A DNA stretch of 60,000 nt. It comes from Nematostella vectensis. Lineage: Eukaryota; Cnidaria; Anthozoa; Actiniaria; Edwardsiidae. Where the stretch lies: contig NC_064043.1 of assembly GCF_932526225.1 (NCBI RefSeq), positions 2,875,501-2,935,500 of the forward strand, given 5' to 3'. The notes under the pieces were generated by a model. It was not told the DNA's origin, did no database searches, and saw only the letters and a program-made list of their open reading frames with translations. The translations under genes and the position numbers were made by a program. Positions 1 to 12,500 of the stretch are shown in pieces; the first letter of the stretch is position 1; every line of letters begins with the position of its first letter.

Positions 1-150
1 TAGATTATGGCCTACCTTGTATACGAAAACCCTATCGTAGATTATGGCCTACCTTGTATACGAAAACCCTATCGTAGATTATGGCCTACCTTGTATACGA
101 AGACCCTATCGTAGGTTATGGCCTACCTTGTATACGAAAACCTTATCGTA
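1..150. repeat. 37-bp tandem repeat copying the exon 39 donor
   Basis: Four copies of a 37-bp unit. On the minus strand each contains GTATACAAG|GTAGGCC, the exon 39 end and 5' splice site; the first copy is part of the exon. Confidence 0.85.
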
Positions 151-317
151 GGACGGCTGGGTGTCAAATACAGAGAACATGAGCTCGATCTTTTCATTGG
201 GTCTTGAGATGAGCCACACGCAGTCGAGGTTAAAGCCAAATGAGTCGTAACTGTCCGGAAAGTTTGGCGTTTGGATCACTCCTTTATTTGTGGTTAGGAC
301 ACCTCCGCATCGAGGAT
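127..317 (-). CDS. SVEP1: SVEP1-like exon 39: CUB domain 2, first half
   Basis: 191 nt, phase 1 in and 0 out. [20 protein letters not shown] and [16 protein letters not shown]. The donor ACAAG|GTAGGC is the first of four 37-bp copies running to the window edge; the gene continues beyond position 1. Confidence 0.85.
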
Positions 318-3300
318 CTAACGTTTTTAAAGAATGTCATCACTTTATAACATGTCGGGACCATTTGACGTGGTAATGTGATAAGATCATGTGATGAGGT
401 GTCACGTGATGAGGTCATGTAAGAAGATCATGTGATGAGGTGTCATGTGATGAGGTCATGTGATAAGATCATGTGATGAGATGCCCTGTGACGTGGCCAT
501 GTGATGAGGTCGTGTGATAAGATCGTGTGATGAGGTGCACGTGATGAGCTAATGTGATAAGATCGTGTGATGAGGTGTCACGTGATGAGGTCATTTGATA
601 AGATCATGTGATGAGGTCATGCGTTAAGACCATGTGATGAGAACATGCGATAAGATCATGTGATGAGGTCATGTGATGAGGTGTCACGATATGTGGTCAT
701 GTAATGAGGTCATGTGATATGGTCATGTAATGAGGTCATGTGATATGGTTATGTAATTGAGATCATGTGATATGTTCATGTAATGAGGTCATGTGATATG
801 GTCATGTAATTGAGGTCATGTGATGTAGTCATGTAATGAGGTCATGTGATATGGTCATGTAATTGAGATCATGTGATATGTTCATGTAATGAGGTCATGT
901 GATATGGTCATGTAATTGAGGTCATGTGATGTAGTCATGTAATGAGGTCATGTGATATGGTTATGTAATGAGGTCATGTCATATGGTCATGTAATGAGGT
1001 CATGTCATATGGTCATGTAATTGAGGTCATGTCATATGGTCATGTAATGAGGTCATGTCATATGGTCATGTAATCAGGTCATGTCATATGGTCATGTAAT
1101 TGAGGTCATGTGATATGGTCATGTAATGAGGTCACGTGATATGGTCATGTAATTGACGTCATGTGATGTAGTCATGTAATGAGGTCATGTGATATGGTCA
1201 TGTAATGAGGTCATGTGATATGGTTATGTAATGAGGTCATGTCATATGGTCATGTAATGAGGTCATGTCATATGGTCATGTAATGAGGTCATGTCATTTG
1301 GTCATGTAATTGAGGTCATGTGATATGGTCATGTAATGAGGTCACGTGATATGGTCATGTAATTGAGGTCATGTGATGTAGTCATGTAATGAGGTCATGT
1401 GATATGGTCATGTAATGAGGTCATGTGATATGGTTATGTAATGAGGTCATGTCATATGGTCATGTAATGAGGTCGTGTCATATGGTCATGTAATGTGGTC
1501 ATGTCATATGGTCATGTAATTGAGGTCATGTGATATGGTCATGTAATGTGGTTATATATATAATGTGGTCATGTGATATGGTCATGTAATGTGGTTATGT
1601 GATATGGTCATGTAATGAGGTTATGTGATATGGTCATGTACTTAGTTAATGCTGCCATGTGATGAGGTCATCTACTGGGGTCACGTGCTTAGGTCATGTG
1701 ATGAGGTTGTGTAATAGAGTTACATGCAAATATCACATGATGAGGTCATATACTACATATTGTAAAGTCATGTGGTACGAGTAAGGCGAGTAAGTTATAC
1801 TACATGTTGTGAGAAGTCATATGGTACGAGTAAGTTATACTACATGTTGTGAGAAGTCATGTGGTACGAGTAATTTATACTACATGTGGTGAGACGTCAT
1901 GTGGTGCGAGTAAGGCGCTTACCAATCTGCCGATAGCTGATCTTGAATCCTTTCATGGTGTTTTGTCCATCGCTGATAAAGCGGATGCGCACACTGCGTC
2001 CAGATGAAGTGAACGAGAAAGGTTTTATACTGCCGTGATAGGTAATGATGGGTTTCGGGCTTCCTGGAAACCATACGAGTTTGCAAGTGACTCGTTGTTA
2101 TTCGGGAAATATTCGGCACTATTCGGGAGTGATTTGGTACTATTCGGGAGTGATTCGGTACTATTCGGGAGTGACTCGGTCCTTTCGGGAATCACCTAGA
2201 GTTATTTGTGACTGTTATGTTCTATAGAGTGGTCCTATTTGGTAATGACTTTTTAAGTCTTTCATGGGGTCTGATAGTTTCTCATTCCTTTTAAAAGTAA
2301 AAGGACCACAATAATGGCAAGAATATTTCCAACAAGAGAACGCACATACCAGTGTCATATATCAAGAGCACATCCTCGTTCTCGACAGTCTTGAAGTCGT
2401 TGAAGTCGAGTCGCACCTTTTTGTCGGCAGGTACTCGGACCTCCCACGTGCAGTACTCGTAATCTCGGTAGTTATTCGGATAGTTCTGCGAAGTGATGAC
2501 TCCCGCAGGACCCACTCGGAGCTGTCCACAGCTTGTGGCTGAAAACACGCAAATGTGAGCTGTTAACCGGCAAATATTAGGTGTTAGTGCGAGTCTGTCT
2601 AGGCTGCTGTTTATGAGGGGGCTACAAGTTAAGGTTGGTTGCCAATACATATTTGGATTACTAGAGATTGTTCACGTGGTTATAGCATGTGTTTTATATT
2701 CATCTTTGACGTGGGCTGTGTCATAAACTAGTCTACCTACTGTAGCGTTGTGCGGTGTCAAGTGAACATGTGTCTTTCACAAGTCTATCTAGCGTTGTGC
2801 GGTGGTCACCTGAGCATGTGTGTTTCACAAGTCTAGCGTTGTGCGGTGGTCACCTAAGCATGTGTGTTTCACAAGTCTATCTAGCGTTGTGCGGTGGTCA
2901 CCTAAGCATGTGTGTTTCACAAGTCTAGCGTTGTGCGGTGGTCACCTGAGCATGTGTGTTTCACAAGTCTATCTAGCGTTGTGCGGTGTTCACCTGAGCA
3001 TGTGTGTTTCACAAGTCTATCTAGCGTTGTGCGGGGTTCACCTGAGCATGTGTGTTTCACAAGTCTATCTAGCGTTGTGCGGTGTTCACCTGAGCATGTG
3101 TGTTTCACAAGTCTATCTAGCGTTGTGTGGTGTTCACCTGAGCATGTGTGTTTCACAAGTCTATCTAGCGTTGTGCGGTGGTCACCTGAGCATGTGTGTT
3201 TCACAAGTCTATCTAGCGTTGTGCGGTGGTCACCTGAGCATGTGTGTTTCACAAGTCTATCTAGCGTTGTGCGGTGGTCACCTGAGTATGTGTGTTTCAC

Positions 3301-6300
3301 AAGTCTAGCGTTGTGCGGTGGTCAAGTGAACATGTGTGTTTCACAAGTCTAGCGTTGTGCAGTGGTCACCTGAGCATGTGTGTTTCACAAGTCTATCTAG
3401 CGTTGTGCGGTGGTCACCTAAGCATGTGTGTTTCACAAGTCTAGCGTTGTGCGGTGGTCACCTGAGCATGTGTGTTTCACAAGTCTATCTAGCGTTGTGC
3501 GGTGTTCACCTGAGCATGTGTGTTTCACAAGTCTATCTAGCGTTGTGCGGGGTTCACCTGAGCATGTGTGTTTCACAAGTCTATCTAGCGTTGTGCGGTG
3601 TTCACCTGAGCATGTGTGTTTCACAAGTCTATCTAGCGTTGTGTGGTGTTCACCTGAGCATGTGTGTTTCACAAGTCTATCTAGCGTTGTGCGGTGGTCA
3701 CCTGAGCATGTGTGTTTCACAAGTCTATCTAGCGTTGTGCGGTGGTCACCTGAGCATGTGTGTTTCACAAGTCTATCTAGCGTTGTGCGGTGGTCACCTG
3801 AGTATGTGTGTTTCACAAGTTTAGCGTTGTGCGGTGGTCAAGTGAACATGTGTGTTTCACAAGTCTAGCGTTGTGCAGTGGTCACCTGAGCATGTGTGTT
3901 TCACAAGTCTATCTAGCGTTGTGCGGTGGTCACCTGAGCATGTGTGTTTCACAAGTCTATCTAGCGTTGTGCGGTGGTCACCTGAGCATGTGTGTTTCAC
4001 AAGTCTATCTAGCGTTGTGCGGTGGTCACCTGAGCATGTGTGTTTCACAAGTCTAGCGTTGTGCGGTGGTCACCTGAGCATGTGTCTTTCACAAGTCTAT
4101 CTAGCGTTGTGCGGTGGTCAAGTGAACATGTGTGTTTCACAAGTCTATCTAGCGTTGTGCGGTGGTCACCTGAGCATGTGTGTTTCACAAGTCTATCTAG
4201 CGTTGTGCGGTGGTCACCTGAGCATGTGTGTTTCACAAGTCTATCTAGCGTTGTGCGGTGGTCACCTGAGCATGTGTGTTTCACAAGTCTATCTAGCGTT
4301 GTGCGGTGGTCAAGTGAACATGTGTGTTTCACAAGTCTATCTAGCGTTGTGCGGTGGTCACCTGAGCATGTGTGTTTCACAAGTCTATCTAGCGTTGTGC
4401 GGTGGTCACCTGAGCATGTGTGTTTCACAAGTCTATCTAGCGTTGTGCGGTGGTCACATGAGCATGTGTGTTTCACAAGACAATGTTGTGCGGTGGTCAC
4501 CTGAGCATGTGTTTTTCACAGGTCTATCTAGCGTTGTGCGGTGGTCACCTGAGCATGTGTTTTTCACAGGTCTAGCGTTGTGCGGTGGTCACCTGAGCAT
4601 GTGTGTTTCACAAGTCTAGCGTTGTGCGGTGGTCACCTGAGCATGTGTGTTTCACAAGTCTATCTAGCGTTGTGCGGTGGTCACCTGAGCATGTGTGTTT
4701 CACAAATCTAGCGTTGTGCGGTGGTCACCTGAGCATGTGTGTTTCACAAGTCTAGCGTTGTGCGGTGGTCACCTGAGCATGTGTGTTTCACAAGTCTGGC
4801 GTTGTGCGGTGGTCACCTGAGCATGTGTGTTTCACAAGTCTATCTAGCGTTGTGCGGTGTTCACCTGAACATGTGTGTTTCACAAGTCTATCTAGCGTTG
4901 TGCGGTGGTCACCTGAGCATGTGTGTTTCACAAGTCTAGCGTTGTGCGGTGGTCACCTAAGCATGTGTGTTTCACAAGTCTATCTAGCGTTGTGCGGTGG
5001 TCACCTGAGCATGTGTGTTTCACAAGTCTAGCGTTGTGCGGTGGTCACCTGAGCATATGTGTTTCACAAGTCTATCTAGCGTTGTGCGGTGGTCACCTGA
5101 GCATGTGTGTTTCACAAGTCTATCTAGCGTTGTGCGGTGGTCACCTGAGCATGTGTGTTTCACAAGTCTATCTAGCGTTGTGCGGTGGTCACCTAAGCAT
5201 GTGTGTTTCACAAGTCTATCTAGCGTTGTGCGGTGGTCACCTGAGCATGTGTGTTTCACAAGTCTAGCGTTGTGTGGTGTTCACCTGAGCATGTGTGTTT
5301 CACAAGTCTATCTAGCGTTGTGCGGTGGTCACCTGAGCATGTGTGTTTCACAAGTCTAGCGTTGTGTGGTGTTCACCTGAGCATGTGTGTTTCACAAGTC
5401 TATCTAGCGTTGTGCGGTGGTCACCTGAGCATGTGTCTTTCACAAGTCTATCTAGCGTTGTGCGGTGGTCACATGAGCATGTGTGTTTCACAAGACAATG
5501 TTGTGCGGTGGTCACCTGAGCATGTGTGTTTCACAAGTCTATCTAGCGTTGTGCGGTGGTCACCTGAGTATGTGTGTTTCACAAGTCTATCTAGCGTTGT
5601 GCGGTGGTCACATGAGCATGTGTGTTTCACAAGTCTATCTAGCGTTGTGCGGTGGTCACCTGAGCATATGTGTTTCACAAGTCTATCTAGCGTTGTGCGG
5701 TGGTCACCTGAGCATGTGTGTTTCACAAGTCTATCTAGCGTTGTGCGGTGGTCACCTGAGCATGTGTTTCACAAGACAATGTTGTGCGGTGGTCACCTGA
5801 GCATGTGTGTTTCACAAGTCTAGCGTTGTGCGGTGGTCACCTAAGCATGTGTGTTTCACAAGACAATGTTGTGCGGTGGTCACCTGAGCATGTGTGTTTC
5901 ACAAGTCTATCTAGCGTTGTGCGGTGGTCACCTGAGCATGTGTGTTTCACAAGTCTATCTAGCGTTGTGCGGTGGTCACATGAGCATGTGTGTTTCACAA
6001 GACAATGTTGTGCGGTGGTCACCTGAGCATGTGTGTTTCACAAGTCTATCTAGCGTTGTGCGGTGGTCACCTGAGCATGTGTGTTTCACAAGTCTATCTA
6101 GCGTTGTGCGGTGGTCACCTGAGCATGTGTGTTTCACAAGTCTATCTAGCTTTGTGCGGTGGTCACCTAAGCATGTGTGTTTCACAAGTCTATCTAGCGT
6201 TGTGCGGTGGTCACCTAAGCATGTGTGTTTCACAAGTCTATCTAGCGTTGTGCGGTGTTTACCTGAGCATGAAGGCTGTGACCCTGACCAGGTTCCGTCC

Positions 6301-6444
6301 GCCTGACACTGCCGGCCGATTGTACCAGATAGCCTGAAGCCTGGGTCGCACTCAAAGGTGAGCACGCTCTGATAGGTCAGCTTGTCACCGAACTTCATGC
6401 CGTTAGCTGGAGTTCCAGGGTCGCCGCAGTTTACAACTAACACA

Positions 6445-6508
<64 letters not shown>

Positions 6509-6520
6509 AACAAACAAACA

Positions 6521-6579
<59 letters not shown>

Positions 6580-9500
6580 TAGCTAATTGGTAAGGAACTC
6601 TCTAGATATCACTTTAAGCTCACTATCGACACATAATCACCATCACGACTATCATTATCATTACTATACCTAAACCACAATCATCGCCATCACCATCAAT
6701 ATCATTATTACCATCACCATCACAATCATCACCATCACAATCATCACCATCACCATCATCACCATCATCGCCATCGCCATCGCCATCGCCATCACAATCA
6801 TCACCATCACCATCACCATCATCATCATCATCACCATCAACATCAACATCACCATCACCATCACCATCATTATCACAATGACAATCACCATCATTATCAC
6901 CATCACCATCACCATCACCATCACCATCACCATCACCATCACCATCACCATCACCATCAACATCACCATCATTATCACCATCATTATCACAATCATTATC
7001 ACAATCATTATCACAATCATTATCACCATCATCATCATCATCAGCATCACAACCATCACCATCACCATCACCATCACCATCACCATCACCATCATCATCA
7101 CCATCACCATCACCATCACCATCACCATCACCATCACCATCACCATCACCATCACCATCACCATCACCATCACCATCACCATCACCATCACCATCACCAT
7201 CGACATCACCATCGACATCACCATCACCATCACCATCACCATCATTATCACAATCAACATCACCATCATTATCACCATCATTATCGCCATCGCCATCATC
7301 ACCACCATCACCATCAAAATCACCCTAACCATCACTATCATTATCATCACCACCACCCTCGCCATCATCACTGTCACTATCACCATCATCACCACCACCA
7401 TAATCACAGCTACCATCAACACCACAATCACCACTGTCACCGCCGCCCCCTAAGAACTACATGTTTCTTACTCTCGCATGTGGGCTGGGTTCCGTCCCAT
7501 AACCCATTGTTCTGACATGTGCGTGCCTTGGAGCCCTTCAGACGGTAACCCGTGTCGCACTCGAACGTGACGCTCTTGCCGTAGTTGTGCTCATCTCCGA
7601 TCTTCTTGCCGTTAGCTGGTGGGTCCAGGTACCCACACGAGTTCTCTGTGAATACGCGACAGATGAGGAGGACAGTTAAACAATTGATCCGTTTATAAAA
7701 TACATACGTGTGCTTTGACTGGTTCATATGATACATGCGATAGTACGTATGCTACGATTGGTTTATAAAATACATGCGTTAGTACGTTTTGTTCGATTGG
7801 TTTATAAGATACATGCGATAGTACGTGTGGCTCGATTGGTTTATAAGATACATGCGATAGTATGTGTGCTTCGATTGGTTCATAAAATGCATGCGTTAGT
7901 ACGTGTTGTTCGATTGGTTTATAAGATACATGCGTTAGTACGTACGCTACGATTGGTTCATAAGATACATGCGATATTACGTTTGGTTCGATTGGTTCAT
8001 AAGATACATGCGATAGTACGTACGCTACGATTAGATTATAAGATACATGCGATAGTACGTACGCTACGATTGCTTCATAATATACATGCGATATTACGTA
8101 CGCTACGATTAGTTCATAATATACATGCGATAGTACGTACGCTACGATTGGTTCATAAGATACATGCGATAGTACGTACGCTACGATTGGTTCATAATAT
8201 ACATGCGATAGTACGTACGCTACGATTGGTTCATAAGATACATGCGATAGTACGTACGCTACGATTGGTTTATAATATACATGCGATAGTACGTACGCTA
8301 CGATTGGTTCATAATATACATGCGATAGTACGTACGCTACGATTGGTTCATAAGATACATGCGATAGTACGTACGCTACGATTGGTTCATAATATACATG
8401 CGATAGTACGTACGCTACGATTGGTTCATTAAATACATGCGTTAGTACGTGTGCTTTGATTGGTTCATAAGATACATGCGATAGTACGTGTGCTTCGATT
8501 GGTTCATAATATACATGCGATAGTACGTACGCTACGATTGGTTCATTAAATACATGCGTTAGTACGTGTGCTTTGATTGGTTCATAAGATACATGCGATA
8601 GTGCGTGTGCTATGATTGGTTATATGCGATAGTACGTGTGCTTCGATTGGTTCATAAGCACAAGAGATAGGTGCGTTACTTACTCAGGCAGAATGGCTTT
8701 GTACCGCTCCACTCGCCGTCTTCCTGGCAGGTCTGGGTTCGCTTGCCCTGTAGGTGGTGATTGGCCAGGCACGTCCAGGTAACGACTGCCTGGTACTTGG
8801 TCCCCCCAGAAAGAGCGCGAGACCCTCCATAAAGACTACCAGGATCACCACAGTCCACCACTTCCATAAAGGAGATTGATAAGAAGATAGAAATCATGAT
8901 AGAAATGGGATGTTCTAATCTTGTATGTGCACAGGGTAATGTAATAAACCAAAAATACAAGATGACAACTCGTGCCAATATAGTCGCGTCTAGGATCACA
9001 TTCCAGCTAGATTAACTCTAAACGCTAACCGCTAAATGACGCCCTTTGGCATACTAGCATAGGGTGTACCCAATGATCGATTCTAGGACTGCAATAAATA
9101 TAACATCTGCCCAATGATCGCGTCTAGGATCCAAATCAAGACCCGCTTAGATTAACAGGGAAAGCTAACCACTGACTGTCACTCAACTCTTTAGCATGCT
9201 TGTATAGGGTGTTCCCATGGATCGAGTCTAGGCCCGCATCACAGGGTACCTTGACATTAATAGCTAATACTTACACTGACATATAGGGTCGGTGCCAGTC
9301 CATCGTCCACCACCCGATGAGATCTGCTCACAAGTTCTGAAGGAGGAGCTCGCTGGTACAAGGTTATACCCAACACTACACGTGACGCGTAAAGTGGCTC
9401 CCAATTCGTAGCGGAATCCTTGGATTTGGCCGTTTGTTGGTGCTTGCAAGCGACTACAGAACGCCGCTAGAGGGAAACAAATGAGAGCACTTAGTCTCTG

Positions 9501-12500
9501 CGGTTTCACATTCTGCCCTACCCCTGGTGAGTACAGCTCCTCTGATAAATTCATTCCATTTGAAGAGCTCTTGAGGGAGTATCGTTCGCAACATAGTTTT
9601 ATCATAACCAAAGCGTCTTGAAGTTTCAAAGGTTAGATAATGGCCGCGAGTGTTCTATGGGATTTAGGGCACTATTCTCGCTGCATAAATTAGAGCAACG
9701 CATATAAGAACTGTTCTCATGAATAAATCAACTAGTTGGCGCAACTACTGAAGCGCAGGGGAAATGACCGAAGGGCGTGTATGAAGCTGGGTCGCCGGTG
9801 GGATGATCGGTGGGACTACTAGGACAAACTTTATTCCCAGTCCTTATTGCGACGCGACAATGGATGCAGTGCAGAATAGGTTACTAATTAAATTATCAAT
9901 GAGTTTTTTTCTACATGAAAACAATCAAAAGCAAGGTGCAAATTACAAAATAGTTCACGTGGGCTGTGTAATAGATCACCAAGTCACTCACGGATGCATC
10001 GCGGAAGCTGAGCACTCCATGTGCCATCCCTCTGGCAGACCAAGTCAGCAGCGCCCCCCATGGCGTGGTTTGAGTTGCACGTGAATCTCACGACACTCCC
10101 CACCACCGCGCGAATGCCGGAGTAGCCCACAAGCATCCGCGCACTATTCTTGACGGTCCCTACCTCTCTACAGTAGATACCTGGAGAATCAAGAGATCGG
10201 TCATAGCTTAATAGTAAAGACGACGGCGACGATGATGATGATGATAATAATCAAATCGACGACGACAACGATGATGATGATGACAATGATGATTATAAGT
10301 TATAGCATGGCACATGGGGAATTTAGTGATTAAATGTCCCCACAACCGAGGGATTATTAGTTGAAGTCCCGACGCCGCAGGAAACAAAAAAAAATCCGAG
10401 GTGATCATGGTATTATAATTCTAATCGGTCACCAACCTTGAAAAGAGGACCTGGTTTACAGGACGGGAGTTGGGGTAGATAGACACCACCGAAAAGACGG
10501 AATTGTGGGACAAAGGCACCTGGGGAATCGGGATTTTGACACCCCTTCAATAGACTGACTAGCAAATCCTCCTGTAGCAAAGTTCACTTCAGGTGAAGAA
10601 CACTCTTGTTAGCTCATATCACTATGACGACTCACGTTCACATGATGGGTTGATGCCAGACCACGTGGTGTCGGCCTGACATGTGCGTGTCTTTGAGCCA
10701 ATCACGCGATAGCCAGCGTTGCACGTGTAGGTTGCTAGGGCGCCGACCAGCTGGCTAGGAACGCTGACCTGGCCAAGGCTGATGGACGGGAGGGCTGGAC
10801 ACGAGAGAGCTGTAGACAAGCAAATGTTGAAAAGATTGTAGAGACCACTTCTTGAGTGTTTAAAGAGACCAAGAAGTGTGTGGGCTAAAGTTAGAAAACT
10901 ACCTACCTGGTGAACTGTCCGAATAAACTGTTGGGCCTAGAGCAAACGTCGTTCTATACATGCACCGTTTCAAATAAACTTATAGGCCTAGAGCAAACGT
11001 CGTTCTATAAATGCACCGTTCCAAATAAACTTTTAGGCCTAGAGCAAACGTTGTTCTATACATGCAACGTTTCAAATACAAATGCATGCAAAATAAACCA
11101 ATTTCATTGTTCTATCGCATTTGACACGTTTCATGAAAAGAACAACGTTTGGCCTAGACCTTACTGTCTTGGGGCCCGTATTTGAGAACCTTCAAGTCAT
11201 ACATACGATCACAGTTCCTTCCATTCGAATTCATACTGAATCCTCGGTTACACAGACACTTGAATGAGCGATGTGTGTTGACACACGTGTGTTGGCATCC
11301 ACCATTGTTCTTGGCACACTCGTTCACATCTAGAAGGAAATAGCAGTGTAAGCGCTCTCGACAGTTCTCGACATCTCACCTTTTGAGTCAAGCCAAATCA
11401 CCCCACCCACCCACCCACCCGCCATCTTAACACACACACACCCACCCCCGCCACTGTATTTGCCGGTTGACCGCGAGTCCAATCAAAAGTAATAAAGCCC
11501 ATGCAATTGGAAGAGATGAATAAATAAGGACGTTGACAAATCAGTTAGCATTTTTTCTCCCTCCAGCTCCAAGTAGAGTCACTAGCTTATCTTCTTCATT
11601 CATTATCGTCGTGACTGCTCTAACTTCACACAATCACTGGCCCTTATTATCTTTTACATTCATTATTAGACGATTCTAATCCACTTGATCCACTGACGTC
11701 ATGACTGCTCTAACTTGACACAATTACTGGCCCTTATTTTCTTTTGCATTCATTATTAGACGATTCTTATCCACTTGATCCACCGCCGTCATGACTGCCC
11801 TAACTTCACACAATCACTGGCCCTTATTATATTTTACATTCATTATTAGACGATTCTTATCCACTTGATCCACTGCCGTCATGACTGCCCTAACTTCACA
11901 CAATCACTGGCCCTTATTATCTTTTAAATTTATTATTAGACGATTCTTATCCACTTGATCCACTGCCGTCATGACTGCTCTAACTTGACGCAATCACTGG
12001 CCCTTATTATCTTTTACATTCATTATTAGACGATTCTTATCCACTTGATCCACTGCCGTCATGACTTCCCTAACTTCACACAATCACTGGCCGTTATGGA
12101 TATTAACCTACCTACCTACACACGTTCGCTGGCCTTTAGTTAGAGCCATTCCCCCCGGACAACTGCACTTGACTCCACCAGCCGTATTATGACAGGAATG
12201 GCTACAGCCCCCATTATCCGTACTGCACTCATTGATATCTGGGGAAAGCACGAAAAAAAGGCAAATAAATGAGGAATCGATGAAAGGAAGAACAATCTCT
12301 TTTCACAGACTCTCAACAAATGTGGACTTTAAAAGCACACTAGCATACACACATTGGCATCAGTCGGGCCATGAACGGGACGCTAGCACAGTCTATTATC
12401 CATGCAGTTCGCCAAACATGGACAGCTGTTTCGTCCTTTTTAGGACTCGTCAGCATGGCATAGCCGGTTTGCCTCAGTTAAACTTTATCGGCAAAAAAAC

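Noticed and set aside
2820-6306. Many overlapping ORFs in the 44/48-bp array ([16 protein letters not shown] type)
   Set aside because: Repeat shadows on both strands, interrupted at unit-length changes; the array is intronic to the SVEP1-like gene.
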